Positions 1-10,552 are shown, counted from the first letter of the stretch. The stretch is DNA of 64,000 nucleotides from Flammeovirga kamogawensis (GCF_018736065.1 NZ_CP076128.1:1364001-1428000); one strand, 5' to 3'. Notes: generated from the sequence alone by a model not told the origin. Made by a program: numbers and translations.

Positions 1-331
1 CATAGCTATTAATATAAAATCCTTCTATTTGCAGATTGATTTCATCTAATAATAAGTTATGTTTTATAATAAAATGATTATCCTTTGATTCGTAAAAAGA
101 TGGATTAATTGTTTCAGTCAAAAGAAAAGACTGTCGTGTAGTTTTAATCTTCTGGATTTTATCACTTAATTCATTTAGTTCTGCAACCAATGCTTCTGCA
201 TTTTGGGTTATATTTCTGATAGAACCGAAAGCAATAAAAACAACAAAAATAATAACTAAGTTAGCTGCAAAAGACCAGATTAATCTTGTCTTTATACTTT
301 TAGCTTGCCTTTTTTTGGGTGTTAATTTCAT
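1..331 (-). CDS. Membrane sensor protein, N-terminal part only (cut by window edge)
   Basis: The reading frame is open from an ATG at 329-331 to the left edge and gives about 110 residues. After a basic start (MKLTPKKRQAK) there is one membrane segment at about residues 17-36. It is followed by a predicted helical extracytoplasmic region (about 40-110) with the heptad-like pattern of a four-helix-bundle sensor input domain, as found in histidine kinases and chemoreceptors. The ATG lies 12 bases after the stop of the PstS-like gene, so the two genes are probably co-transcribed. This suggests that the binding protein feeds this receptor. The output domain lies outside the window, so histidine kinase is inference from the architecture and the neighbour. 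Confidence 0.6.
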   Translation of the reverse strand, partial: MKLTPKKRQAKSIKTRLIWSFAANLVIIFVVFIAFGSIRNITQNAEALVAELNELSDKIQKIKTTRQSFLLTETINPSFYESKDNHFIIKHNLLLDEINLQIEGFYINSY

Positions 332-343
332 GATAGTTTTTAT

Positions 344-1177
344 TTAAAATACTGGAATGTATCCTTTATGTGCAATAATTTGTTGTCCTCTGTCTGACAA
401 TGCGAAATTGATGAGATAGTCGACCTTTAATTTATCAGATTTTCTGTAGTATAAATAAAGAGGTCTAGATAAAGGGTAAATTTTCTGAAGTGCATTCTTA
501 AAAGACGGATAGATATATTTATTATTTCTATCACATATAGCAAGTGGCTTTACAATTTCTTCTACATAAGCAATACCACAATAGCCTATAGCACCACGCT
601 CTAAACCGACCCTCTGTACCACACCTGCGTTAGATCTAGAAACAATACATGTGTTTGTAATTGCTTCATCATTTAAAATAATTGACTCCATAAATCCATA
701 ACTTCCAGAGTTTTTATCTCTAGAAATCACTACAATTTGTAAATCTTCTCCTCCTAGTTGTTTCCAATTTGTTATTTCACCTTTGAAAACCTTTTTAAGT
801 TGAGCTATAGTTAACTTGGTAACTTTATTAGATGGGTGAGTTATAATAGAAAGAGCATCATATGCTATAATATTTTCAAGTAATTGATCATATTTCTTTT
901 CTATTTTTACTTTCTCATTTTCTTCTACTTTTCGAGATGATAAAGCAAATTCAATGTCGTAATTAGTTAATCCTTTAAAACCTAAAGAACTCCCTCCACC
1001 AATTATATCTACGGATTTAGTGGTTCTAGCTTTATAAATTTTTACCAGTTCTTCCATTAACGGAAGCATAGTATCACTCCCTTTACCTTTAATGTTTTGT
1101 CCATTTAGTTGTTGAATGCTTGAGAGAATTAAGATAGATAGTATTGCTAGCTTGCTATATTGTATTAATCTGTTCAT
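344..1177 (-). CDS. PstS-like periplasmic phosphate-type substrate-binding protein
   Basis: This 277-residue exported protein has a signal peptide at about residues 1-26. The PBP-like fold of the PstS family follows: GSDTM at 33-37, the GGGSS anion-binding loop at 60-64, and an R-x-x-x-SGSY loop at about 153-160. These correspond to PstS loops that hold the phosphate oxygens. It is close to normal PstS length. No pstC, pstA or pstB is adjacent; instead the next gene, 12 bases on, begins a membrane sensor. That context favours a role in sensing an oxyanion over ABC uptake, which is an inference. It is one of the short PstS-like proteins common in Bacteroidetes. Confidence 0.8.
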   Translation of the reverse strand: MNRLIQYSKLAILSILILSSIQQLNGQNIKGKGSDTMLPLMEELVKIYKARTTKSVDIIGGGSSLGFKGLTNYDIEFALSSRKVEENEKVKIEKKYDQLLENIIAYDALSIITHPSNKVTKLTIAQLKKVFKGEITNWKQLGGEDLQIVVISRDKNSGSYGFMESIILNDEAITNTCIVSRSNAGVVQRVGLERGAIGYCGIAYVEEIVKPLAICDRNNKYIYPSFKNALQKIYPLSRPLYLYYRKSDKLKVDYLINFALSDRGQQIIAHKGYIPVF

Positions 1178-1370
1178 CAGTTTCTAAATATTAGTTGTAC
1201 TACAAAAGTCGGGTTCAAAAATGAATTGAATAAGAATTAAATGTTTACATTTTGTTGATTTATATGACTTTTCCAACAACAGAAAATGAATAAATGAATG
1301 CTAAAATTTGTCGTTTAGTATTATTATCTCAATATTGGCAGGCTATTGTAAAGAAAATCATGTTACGTTA

Positions 1371-1916
1371 ATGAGAACACTGAGTATTTGGCTTTTTAAG
1401 CTGTTGGGATGGAAAATAGAAGGAGCCTTACCTGAAGATGTTAAGAAATTCGTAGTTGTAGTCGGACCACACACTAGTTTTTGGGATTTTATCTTAGGTA
1501 TTCCTGCTCGGAAAATTGTAGGCGTCAAATCTAAATTTTTTATTAAAAGTTCTCTTTGTAAGGGTATACTAGGAAAATTTTTAATCTCATTAGGTGCAAT
1601 TCCTGTTGATCGATCTAAAAATACGCGTCTAGTTGATAATGTGATTAGTGAATTTAATTCTAGATCTGAGTTAATTATGGCTGTTACTCCAGAGGGTACT
1701 AGGTCTTATAACGACAATTGGAAGACAGGTTTCTATAGGATTGCAAGAGGTGCTAATGTTCCTATATATATGGTGGGAATATGCTTTAAAACAAAACGAT
1801 TTGTTTTTGGGGCTAAAGCTAACTTAACTGATGATATGGACAAAGACATCTACAACATCAAAAAATATTTGAGTCAATTTGAAGGTAAACATCCACAAAA
1901 AGGAATACATGTTTAA
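1371..1916 (+). CDS. PlsC-like 1-acylglycerol-3-phosphate acyltransferase family protein
   Basis: This is a lysophospholipid acyltransferase-fold enzyme of about 181 residues. The catalytic H-x4-D motif is in GPHTSFWD, near residue 33 from the chosen start, and the substrate-binding PEGTR motif is in VTPEGTRS. Both sit at the usual family spacing. An upstream TTG at 1308 keeps the frame open, but the extra 21 residues are not family-like. I chose the ATG at 1371, which puts the hydrophobic WLFKLLGWKIEG start at the N terminus as in homologues. The exact acceptor (lysophosphatidate or another lipid) cannot be told from sequence. A strong hairpin terminator follows the stop. Confidence 0.75.
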   Translation: MRTLSIWLFKLLGWKIEGALPEDVKKFVVVVGPHTSFWDFILGIPARKIVGVKSKFFIKSSLCKGILGKFLISLGAIPVDRSKNTRLVDNVISEFNSRSELIMAVTPEGTRSYNDNWKTGFYRIARGANVPIYMVGICFKTKRFVFGAKANLTDDMDKDIYNIKKYLSQFEGKHPQKGIHV

Positions 1917-1920
1917 CTAT

Positions 1921-1957
1921 AAATGGCATTTGATTATTAATTAATCAAATGCCATTT
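1921..1957. terminator. Bidirectional hairpin terminator
   Basis: A perfect 16-base inverted repeat (1921-1936 with 1942-1957) separates the convergent acyltransferase gene and small lipoprotein gene. The A-rich and T-rich flanks let it act on either strand. Confidence 0.8.
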
Positions 1958-1960
1958 ACT

Positions 1961-2110
1961 TTAATAAGGATATGTAGGATAATAAGGATCTTCATCTTCT
2001 GGAGGATCTCTAAAATCAATTTCTTCATGCGGAGAAGGTTCTTCTTCTTCTGTGCACGAAGAAAAAAATAATGGCGATAATAAAAGAAATAAAGCAAAAT
2101 ACTTTTTCAT
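1961..2110 (-). CDS. Small acidic lipoprotein, hypothetical
   Basis: This is a 49-residue protein. MKKYFALFLLL leads to a lipobox ending FFSSC, so Cys19 should be lipidated. The mature part is only about 31 residues, rich in Glu, Asp and Pro, and ends in a Tyr/Pro tail. A start 15 codons upstream (2155) is also open but would put a charged stretch before the signal, so I prefer 2110. I do not recognise a family. The run of acidic residues straight after the cysteine resembles the Bacteroidetes signal for surface display of lipoproteins; that comparison is inference. Confidence 0.55.
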   Translation of the reverse strand: MKKYFALFLLLSPLFFSSCTEEEEPSPHEEIDFRDPPEDEDPYYPTYPY

Positions 2111-2265
2111 AGGTATCTTATATTTTGATAAATGCTGTTTGTAAAAACTCTTCAAATTAATTCTATCAAGAATTTCTGATTTGTCTCTTAAGCAAAAGTA
2201 AAATTAAATGAATCACTTTTGAAACAATGTTTCCTACAATTAACATTATATACAATCCTTTAAAA

Positions 2266-2306
2266 TAAAAAAGGTATTGAAGTGCACTACTTCAATACCT
2301 TTTTCT
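2266..2306. terminator. Hairpin terminator after the ABC-F gene
   Basis: The long stem AAAAAGGTATTGAAGT pairs with ACTTCAATACCTTTTT. It lies just after the stop of the minus-strand ABC-F gene and has T/A tracts on both sides, so it could also stop plus-strand transcription. Confidence 0.8.
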
Positions 2307-2322
2307 ATTTGATAAATAGTTT

Positions 2323-3963
<1,641 letters not shown>

Positions 3964-4190
3964 TTATCTTGCAAATGTATCAGAATGTTTTTAACCCTAC
4001 AAAATTGACATACAAATACTTTTGAATGAACCAGTATTTCTCAAAAAAATAGCTAATTGATTCACTTTATTCTACCTAAATCTATAAATATGCAAATAGA
4101 TTCTTTTGATATTTACTAAAGTAGGCTTTAAGTTCATTATTGGACTCGGTATATGTTGTCATATTCTAAATGAACTACTAAATTGCCTAA

Positions 4191-4445
4191 ATGAATGATC
4201 AAATAGCAGTGCTTATTAAAAAGTACAAAGACTTATCAAAAGAATCGGAGCATGAAGCTGCTGCAAAAATTACTAAAGAATATGTTTCTGGTAAATATAG
4301 AGAACGTGTAATTGAAGCTGCTTTTGGAATGCTTGCTGAAAGTGATAAATATGATGAGGACCATCCTTTGGGAGGCTATTACTACATCATTTATGAAATG
4401 CTGCATGCTGGAGCATATTTATTAGCAAAAGAAGATAAATCATAA
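4191..4445 (+). CDS. Conserved hypothetical protein
   Basis: This is an 84-residue soluble, mostly helical protein with no signal peptide, beginning MNDQIAVLIKKY and rich in charged residues. I do not recognise a domain. It ends 4 bases before the DUF3467 gene, so the two almost certainly form one transcript that stops at the hairpin at 4775. The tight pairing is the only functional clue. Confidence 0.65.
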   Translation: MNDQIAVLIKKYKDLSKESEHEAAAKITKEYVSGKYRERVIEAAFGMLAESDKYDEDHPLGGYYYIIYEMLHAGAYLLAKEDKS

Positions 4446-4449
4446 TATA

Positions 4450-4773
4450 ATGGATCAAGAAGAAAAAAAACCAGAAAATCAAATTAACATCGAATTAACA
4501 GACGATGTAGCTGAAGGTACTTATGCTAACCTTGCAATGATTGCCCACTCTAATAGCGAGTTTGTAATTGATTTTATTAGAATGATGCCTGGCTTACCAA
4601 AAGCAAAAGTTAAATCAAGAATAATCTTAACTCCAGAACATGCAAAACGCTTGTATATGGCTTTACAAGATAACTTAAAGAAATATGAAGGTCAATTTGG
4701 CCCTATTGGAAAGACAGAGGAAGCTCCTAAGTTTCCAATGAATTTCGGTATGACAAATACAGATCCTCAATAA
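4450..4773 (+). CDS. DUF3467 family protein
   Basis: This 107-residue cytosolic protein matches the DUF3467 pattern: an EL/TDDVAEGTYANLAMIAHS segment (about 15-35), then SEFVIDFIRMMPG, then AKVKSRIILTPEHAKRLYMAL. The family is widespread in bacteria and has no established function. It is the second gene of a two-gene unit with the 84-residue hypothetical protein and is followed directly by a strong terminator. Confidence 0.85.
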   Translation: MDQEEKKPENQINIELTDDVAEGTYANLAMIAHSNSEFVIDFIRMMPGLPKAKVKSRIILTPEHAKRLYMALQDNLKKYEGQFGPIGKTEEAPKFPMNFGMTNTDPQ

Positions 4774-4774
4774 T

Positions 4775-4812
4775 AAAAAAGCCTCATTGATTATCTCAAT
4801 GAGGCTTTTTTA
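4775..4812. terminator. Bidirectional hairpin terminator
   Basis: The stem AAAAGCCTCATTGA pairs with TCAATGAGGCTTTT around a short loop. It lies between the convergent DUF3467 and csaA genes, with an A-tract on one side and a T-tract on the other. Confidence 0.85.
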
Positions 4813-5151
4813 CTACCCAATTCTACTCCCATTTTTCACTTTTAAACCAGGGTGTAAAAGTGTAACATCATGTTCCTCTCCAATGGCACCTAAAACCAAG
4901 CATTCTGACATTATAGTTGCAATTTGCTTTGGTGGGAAATTTACCACTGCAATAATTTGTCTATCAATTAAATCAGACGGTTTGTATAATTTAGTAATCT
5001 GGGCAGATGTTTTCTTTTGTCCAAATTCACCAAAATCAATTATCAATTTATAAGCAGGATTTCTAGCTTCTTTAAATTCTTCTGCCGAAATTATAGTACC
5101 CACTCTCATTTCAACTTTCAAGAACTCATTCCAATTTAAATCAGTATTCAT
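4813..5151 (-). CDS. csaA: CsaA-like tRNA-binding domain protein
   Basis: This 112-residue protein consists of a single OB-fold tRNA-binding domain of the type appended to methionyl-tRNA synthetase. It shows the CsaA pattern: an F-x-KVEMRVGTI start, then KLIIDFGEFGQKKTSAQIT, then VNFPPKQI and the closing LVLGA...HPG. The length is that of Bacillus CsaA, which is described as a secretion-related chaperone in that organism; the role in Bacteroidetes is not established. Its start lies one base after the stop of the upstream membrane-anchored hypothetical gene, so they share a transcript. Confidence 0.85.
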   Translation of the reverse strand: MNTDLNWNEFLKVEMRVGTIISAEEFKEARNPAYKLIIDFGEFGQKKTSAQITKLYKPSDLIDRQIIAVVNFPPKQIATIMSECLVLGAIGEEHDVTLLHPGLKVKNGSRIG

Positions 5152-5152
5152 T

Positions 5153-6055
5153 CTACTTTGTAATTTTCTTTAATGAACCATCTTTATTCAATTTTGCAGT
5201 TACTTGTTTTATAACCTTTGCTCCATATGTATTATTTTCTCTGTACGTCATTGTTACATTCAGTACCCTACCTTTTTCTGATAAATTTGTTTCTACATGT
5301 TCAAAACTTTCAGGATCATTCATATTACTTTTTATTTCATCTACTAATGAAATGATGGCACCTTCTTCATTAATTTGAGAAGATAGAGATTCTTTTAATG
5401 ATATTTGTTCTGAAACAGATTTTACTAATTTTTGATCAAAGTCTGGAGATACTTTTAAGAGTTCATCACGTGCGTCATCAAACTCTTTTATGCGTACAAA
5501 TTCTAATGTATTTTCAATAAATAGTTCATTTTCTAATTCAAAAATCTTTTTCTTTAATCCTAATCTCGTTCTTTCTCTATAAGAAGAATCAATTTTAGAA
5601 TAATAAACTTTTGCTTTATCAATGTTACGTTCTTTTATGTAGTTTTTAGTTTTGGTGACATTTACCTCTATCAAAGCAGAATTTAATTTATTTCTGATTT
5701 GACCTACTTCATTTTGTTTATATTCAGGATCAATTAATTCAAGATATTGACTACAGCTCCCATACCACTTCTTCTGAAGGCAAACTTTTGCGTTTACCAT
5801 TGCTGTCTCGTTTAAATTATTGATTAAAATAGAAACACTGTCCTTCTTAAAATCACTACTAATTAAGTCTAGTTGTAATTTTGCTTGTGATAGACTTTCA
5901 ACTTTACCTTGTTTTATAAACTTTTGAATACTCACAAATCTACCTTCATCAAATTGTAATGTATTCTTAATCTCTCCTGCAAAAAAGAAATATCCTGCAC
6001 CGCCTACAAAAAGTAAAATAAGAACAGTAAAAAAATATAAGATCCCTTTTTTCAT
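5153..6055 (-). CDS. Membrane-anchored hypothetical protein with a long helical region
   Basis: This 300-residue protein has one N-terminal membrane helix (about 4-25) and the rest probably in the periplasm. Residues 30-220 are charged and helical, with weak repeated units that resemble tetratricopeptide-like or coiled-coil packing. The last 75 or so residues (about 225-300) look like a separate small domain, with a DPESFEHVET motif and alternating strand pattern. A similar motif occurs at the end of many unrelated secreted hypothetical proteins. Function is unknown. It is translationally adjacent to csaA (one-base gap). Confidence 0.6.
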   Translation of the reverse strand: MKKGILYFFTVLILLFVGGAGYFFFAGEIKNTLQFDEGRFVSIQKFIKQGKVESLSQAKLQLDLISSDFKKDSVSILINNLNETAMVNAKVCLQKKWYGSCSQYLELIDPEYKQNEVGQIRNKLNSALIEVNVTKTKNYIKERNIDKAKVYYSKIDSSYRERTRLGLKKKIFELENELFIENTLEFVRIKEFDDARDELLKVSPDFDQKLVKSVSEQISLKESLSSQINEEGAIISLVDEIKSNMNDPESFEHVETNLSEKGRVLNVTMTYRENNTYGAKVIKQVTAKLNKDGSLKKITK

Positions 6056-6519
6056 TTCTAAGTATTGTTAATTAGCTCAATTGTTTACTATAAATCTGTG
6101 TATTAGTTCTTAATACCAAAGTTAAACAATGCATCTTATAAACTTCTTTTTTCTTCAAAATTTTAAGTGTAAATATGATTTTGTAAATTTTAACATCAAT
6201 TTATACAAAAAAGTCACAGCCCAAATAAAATTCTGTTTAAAGTTGTTTACATAAAATAAAATTAATGAATGGCCACTCACTTAACTGTATAATCCTATTA
6301 TTTATACTAATTTTCACATTCTATATAAAATTATCAAAAAGTGTGAAAAATTCTCATAACACTGAACAACAGACAAAACGATAAAAAACTAAAGTTTTAG
6401 CTTTGGATATGAACATAATTTCACCGTATATTTATATCATAAAGCAGCAATAAGAAATAGTTTTTGGGTTATTAAAGGAATTAAAAAGTCAACCGCGATG
6501 TGGTTGACTTTTTTTATTT
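6056..6519. other. Intergenic region, 464 bp, with a truA terminator
   Basis: No open frame or RNA gene is visible here. The stretch is very A+T-rich. At its right end a 12-base stem (6483-6494 with 6502-6513) followed by T residues forms a clear terminator for the minus-strand truA gene. The left part must hold the promoter of the minus-strand hypothetical-csaA unit, but I could not pick a convincing box. Confidence 0.7.
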
Positions 6520-7317
6520 TTAGACAATTTCGTCATCGTAACTCATTGCATTAAGGTTTAAACCAGAAGCTGGAGCTATGTAACCTAAAGGTTTTTTAAT
6601 ATCACTAAATTCTAAAGACTCTTTAATTTGATCTAATGTCAATTCTCCTTTTCCTAACATAAATAAAGTTCCCATAATCAGCCTTACTTGGTTTCTCATA
6701 AAACCTTTACCATGTACATTTAGAACATAACTATTTTCCGGAAAAAATGAAGCTGTTACTACATCATTTATTTTAATCTCGCACAAATCAATAGTTCTTG
6801 TTAGCTCTACTCCTTCTTTTGGAGCTTTACAGTATCTACCAAAGTAGTGTTGTCCTTCAAATAATTTGGCACCTTCTATCATTACATCAATATTAAGGTC
6901 ATCCATTACAGAAACCATAAAAGGTGCACAGAAAGGATGGTTTTTAGCTCCGAAGGTAAATAAATATTGGTACTCTTTAATTTTAGAACTTTGAATTACA
7001 TTAAATTCATCACTTACTTTTTTAATAGAGAGTGCCTTTATATCACTTGGCAGATTGATATTGAATTCTTTTAAAAATTCTTCTTCATCAAGTACATCAA
7101 ACACAAACAGCTCAAAGGCTGAATGATTTGCAGATACCATTGCATCAGTTCTACTTGTTCCTAAGGTTTTGAATTTTATTTCTCCTCCTAAAACATAATT
7201 AATTGTTTTATCAATCATGCCTTGTACCGTTTTTAAACCAGGCTGTACCATCCAACCATGGTATCGATACCCGATATATTGGATTTCAAAGAGGTAATTA
7301 TGTCGTTTTTTCTTCAT
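6520..7317 (-). CDS. truA: TruA-like tRNA pseudouridine synthase
   Basis: This 265-residue protein is predicted to convert uridines 38-40 of tRNA anticodon arms to pseudouridine. The catalytic aspartate is Asp58 in SRTDAMVSA, which replaces the more usual GRTDAGVHA. A YIGYRYHGWMVQPG opening (14-27) and the second-domain signature GKGFMRNQVRLIMGTL support the family. The loosened active-site motif is the form I know from Bacteroidetes homologues. The genome could also hold a canonical TruA, so it may be a paralogue with a narrower target. A strong terminator follows. Confidence 0.85.
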   Translation of the reverse strand: MKKKRHNYLFEIQYIGYRYHGWMVQPGLKTVQGMIDKTINYVLGGEIKFKTLGTSRTDAMVSANHSAFELFVFDVLDEEEFLKEFNINLPSDIKALSIKKVSDEFNVIQSSKIKEYQYLFTFGAKNHPFCAPFMVSVMDDLNIDVMIEGAKLFEGQHYFGRYCKAPKEGVELTRTIDLCEIKINDVVTASFFPENSYVLNVHGKGFMRNQVRLIMGTLFMLGKGELTLDQIKESLEFSDIKKPLGYIAPASGLNLNAMSYDDEIV

Positions 7318-7450
7318 TATTAAAAAGTACTTTTATAACTTCTTTACCTAATTATTAATTTATAACTCAAAGAAGTCCTTTCATTACATAAACTTATGTA
7401 TATTATTTATAAAATACATCTCGTTTAACTTACCTTATTATTAAATCAAA

Positions 7451-7972
7451 ATGGTTGAATTAATTGATGCTTCAGAAAATTTTAATACACTTTGGGATAT
7501 TTACTTAGAAGCGTTTCCTAAAGTCGAGCAAAGGTCCAAAGAGGGAATAATTTCTTTAATGGATACACCCAATTTTTATTTTGAAGGTATCTATGTAGAA
7601 AAAAAGTGCTGTGGTTTAGTATGCTATAGAGAATTAGGTGATTTTATATTTATTGAATACTTAGCAATGCATGCAAACAGTAGAGGTTCTGGTGCTGGTT
7701 CTGCATTTTTACACTACTTTATTGAGAAATATAAAGGCGAAAAAATAATTCTTGAAGTTGAACACCCAGTAGAAGATATTCAAAAAAGAAGAGTAGGTTT
7801 TTACGAGAGAAAAGGGTTCCATTATAATGATAAGATTTTTATGGCACCTCAAACAATTGAAGGAGGACAAGCACTACCATTAAATTTTATGTCGTACCCA
7901 CTGTTGTTGGAAACTCAAGAGTATGAACAAGTAAAAAAATTACTACTAGATAAAGTATATAACGAAGATTAA
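7451..7972 (+). CDS. GNAT family N-acetyltransferase
   Basis: This 173-residue cytosolic protein has a GNAT core. A central strand (FIFIEYLAMH, about 69-78) is followed by the acetyl-CoA pyrophosphate loop SRGSGAGSAF (about 80-89). A later strand/helix pair (EVEHP to RRVGFYERKGF) is the usual motif B. The substrate cannot be inferred. It converges on the MaoC-like gene, and the two stop codons overlap in a TTAA. Confidence 0.8.
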   Translation: MVELIDASENFNTLWDIYLEAFPKVEQRSKEGIISLMDTPNFYFEGIYVEKKCCGLVCYRELGDFIFIEYLAMHANSRGSGAGSAFLHYFIEKYKGEKIILEVEHPVEDIQKRRVGFYERKGFHYNDKIFMAPQTIEGGQALPLNFMSYPLLLETQEYEQVKKLLLDKVYNED

Positions 7973-8844
7973 AATTCGCAACTCCCTACCATTAATGAAT
8001 TACCATTCTTATCTTCTAGAGCAATTTTATAAGAATTGTTACTTTCTTGTTTTTGAGAAAGCATTACTTGAAGGTGATCATTTGGTAGTTTAACAGGGCG
8101 GATAAAACGAACACTCATTTGTTTTAATGGCTGATTTTTATAGTTCTGAATTATTTCAAAGGTTTTTGTGTACATTCCGAAGCCATGTAAAATTGTACCC
8201 TTAAAAGGGGTTGCTTTTGCTATAAAATCTACCCAATGTAAAGGGTTCAAATCACCAGAAAGGATTCCAAAACGTAAGCCATCTTTTTTATCAACACTCC
8301 ATGTTGCAATACGTTCTAAAGGAGTTTCATCAATTTGATGTTCCTTTTTACCATTACGTGCTCTTTTACCTATTATAAAAGCTGTAAAGAGATGTACCTC
8401 AATACAAATATCTTCTTTAGAGTTACCAATTTCCATTCTCTGATGAACTCTTGCACGTCCATTTTCTTCGGTAATCTCTACAAACTCAGTCTTTAAATAA
8501 ATTTTACTAGCAGTAACATCTCCAAAAACTTTAACTTCTACCCCTTGATTAATAATTTTTGCCAATGGATAAGGTAACTTATTAAGCAAATCTAATCCAA
8601 ATGATAATGCATATTGACAAAACATATGAGGAGGTAAACTCTTATATCGCCCTTCCTTAACTCCCGTCCATTCAGAATAAGCTTTTAATAAAGAATTGGT
8701 AGGAGGTTTTACAAACGTCTCTTGAGCGGGAACTTCTTTTGAACCTTTTTTCTTAAGAAAAGGAAGTACAGTCTGTACAAAAGTTCTACTAACAACATAT
8801 ATCATAGGGCGTTGTTGCCATAAAAAAGTTTTAGAGACGTTCAT
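7969..8844 (-). CDS. MaoC-like hot-dog fold protein
   Basis: This 291-residue protein has two hot-dog domains. The C-terminal one (about 180-291) carries the hydratase motif LSGDLNPLHW followed by FKGTILHGFGM. That motif supplies the catalytic Asp and His in MaoC-like enoyl-CoA hydratases, and R-hydration of an acyl thioester is the expected reaction. The N-terminal half (about 40-160) is a diverged hot-dog unit, as in eukaryote-type double-hot-dog hydratases. No beta-oxidation gene is adjacent, so the pathway is open. It overlaps the end of the GNAT gene by four bases. Confidence 0.75.
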   Translation of the reverse strand: MNVSKTFLWQQRPMIYVVSRTFVQTVLPFLKKKGSKEVPAQETFVKPPTNSLLKAYSEWTGVKEGRYKSLPPHMFCQYALSFGLDLLNKLPYPLAKIINQGVEVKVFGDVTASKIYLKTEFVEITEENGRARVHQRMEIGNSKEDICIEVHLFTAFIIGKRARNGKKEHQIDETPLERIATWSVDKKDGLRFGILSGDLNPLHWVDFIAKATPFKGTILHGFGMYTKTFEIIQNYKNQPLKQMSVRFIRPVKLPNDHLQVMLSQKQESNNSYKIALEDKNGNSLMVGSCEF

Positions 8845-8895
8845 TCTTAGTTTGGATTCTGATGTTAAAAACGTAAATATATAGTATTAATAACT

Positions 8896-8932
8896 AAAAA
8901 AGCATGTACTGATAGACAATACATGCTTTTTT
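8896..8932. terminator. Hairpin terminator after the rhodanese gene
   Basis: The stem AAAAAAGCATGTA (8896-8908) pairs with 8920-8932. It lies downstream of the minus-strand rhodanese gene and upstream of the MaoC gene start. The T-tract continues on the minus strand. Confidence 0.8.
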
Positions 8933-8953
8933 ACGCTGTAAGAATTCTATTTC

Positions 8954-9217
8954 TTACAATAAACTCTCCCAACCACCAGCGTTATATACTTCTTTAACTC
9001 CAGCTGCCTCAATTAATGCTTTTGCAACACCTGCTCTCCCGCCAGATAAGCAACAAACAACCAATGGAGATCCTAATTCTTTCACCTCAGTAATTCTACT
9101 TTGAACATCATTTACAGGAATATTTACACTTCCTTCAATATGTCCTTCATTAAATTCTTCTTCAGAACGAACATCTAATAATTTAACTCCTCCTGATATT
9201 AATTCCTTATAATTCAT
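8954..9217 (-). CDS. Single-domain rhodanese-like protein
   Basis: This 87-residue protein spans one rhodanese domain: LLDVRSEEEFNEGHIEGSVNIP near the start and an active-site loop CLSGGRA with the catalytic cysteine near residue 60. Such proteins carry persulfide sulfur or act as thiosulfate/thiol sulfurtransferases. An upstream ATG at 9241 is in frame, but the internal ATG at 9217 (MNYKELISGG) gives the standard domain start, so I use it. Confidence 0.85.
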   Translation of the reverse strand: MNYKELISGGVKLLDVRSEEEFNEGHIEGSVNIPVNDVQSRITEVKELGSPLVVCCLSGGRAGVAKALIEAAGVKEVYNAGGWESLL

Positions 9218-9402
9218 TGTGTTTAAGTTTGATTTATGCAAAACTAAAGACTAAATAAGTTACAGTTTGTAACATTTATCACACAGTTAAAATTCATAAT
9301 TAAGGTTTAATAACAGTTACATTGTTACCTTTTTGTTTTATTTCACGTTACACAAACTATTATTAGATCTAACACTTATTATATTATTTATATATCTCAA
9401 TT

Positions 9403-10521
9403 ATGAAATTTTTATACTTCTCAATACTCTCTTTTGTAACACTGTTTCATTCTTTTAGTTCAAATGCTCAAACTATAGTTGATAAAACACATCAACATAA
9501 AGATAAAATCAGTGCAGATACATCTTTAATTATGAGAACTAATCATGATTATCCCTACAGATTACCAATTCTTGGTCAAAAAGTTTACGACAAAGGATAT
9601 TCTCTACCATTACCAATTGGTTTTAGCGTGAGCTACGTGAACACTTCTATGGGAATGGGTATTTCTGACCTTGGAGTTGGTTTCAAAGGAGTTGATAGTA
9701 ATAAACCTTATTTTGGAGCTAATATTCCTCAAGAAAAAATTGATCAGATTGTTAAAGGTCCTATTTTAGAATCGTTAAATAATAATGTTACAATGGCCAC
9801 TGCTACTGGTATGAACTATAGAATGGATATGTATATTCTCCCATTTTTAAATGTTTATGGTATGGTCTCTGATGTAAGCGGATCTACAACTGTTGGCCTT
9901 GGAGGAGGAGGCGATAATGGTGGATTCGGATCTACTGTAGATTTTGACGCCTTGGCATATGGTGGTGGTTTTACACTTGCTTATGGTTATAAAGGATGGT
10001 TTTCTTCTATAGATATTAATTATGCTTTAAGTGATACCGACCTATTAGAAGATCAAATTGCAATAGGAACTTACTCTATTAGGTTAGGTAAGAAATTTAA
10101 TATAAACCACGGTAAACAAAGTATTGCGGTATATATAGGTGCAATGAACCGTAATTTTACGAATGATAGCTCTACTCCTGGTTCTATTAACTTAAATGAT
10201 GTTATTAAAAATGATATTGATTTAAGTCAGCCTATAGAGAACATTTACAGTGGATTAAGTAGAACACAACAAGCATTAGTTAAACAAATTTTAGGCGGTG
10301 CACCTGATGGTTCTAGATTAAACAACCAAATGAATGGTATGATTGATAATACTGTTGTAGAATATGAAATCAAAAAAGACTTATTGCAAACATGGACTGT
10401 GCAATGTGGATTTAGTATTGAATTAAATAAACACTTAGCAATAAGAGGTGAATATGGTATTGCTGATAATAATAAATTTTTAATGACAGGTTTAAATTAT
10501 AGATTCGGTATCAAAAAATAG
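9403..10521 (+). CDS. Exported hypothetical protein, probable outer-membrane beta-barrel
   Basis: This 372-residue protein has a signal peptide ending near residue 23 (SSNAQT). The mature part alternates short hydrophobic and polar segments with many Gly, Tyr and aromatic positions. It ends in a Phe-containing strand (MTGLNYRFGIKK), as outer-membrane barrels do. A glycine-rich loop (GLGGGGDNGGFGS) lies near residue 165. I do not recognise a named family. It stands alone between two terminators, so there is no context for a ligand. Confidence 0.6.
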   Translation: MKFLYFSILSFVTLFHSFSSNAQTIVDKTHQHKDKISADTSLIMRTNHDYPYRLPILGQKVYDKGYSLPLPIGFSVSYVNTSMGMGISDLGVGFKGVDSNKPYFGANIPQEKIDQIVKGPILESLNNNVTMATATGMNYRMDMYILPFLNVYGMVSDVSGSTTVGLGGGGDNGGFGSTVDFDALAYGGGFTLAYGYKGWFSSIDINYALSDTDLLEDQIAIGTYSIRLGKKFNINHGKQSIAVYIGAMNRNFTNDSSTPGSINLNDVIKNDIDLSQPIENIYSGLSRTQQALVKQILGGAPDGSRLNNQMNGMIDNTVVEYEIKKDLLQTWTVQCGFSIELNKHLAIRGEYGIADNNKFLMTGLNYRFGIKK

Positions 10522-10552
10522 ATCCTAAGTTTAGAGTTTTTAATCTGTTAAT

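Noticed and set aside
1308-1370. TTG-initiated extension of the PlsC-like gene
   Set aside because: The extra 21 residues are not seen in the family and the ATG at 1371 gives the expected N terminus.
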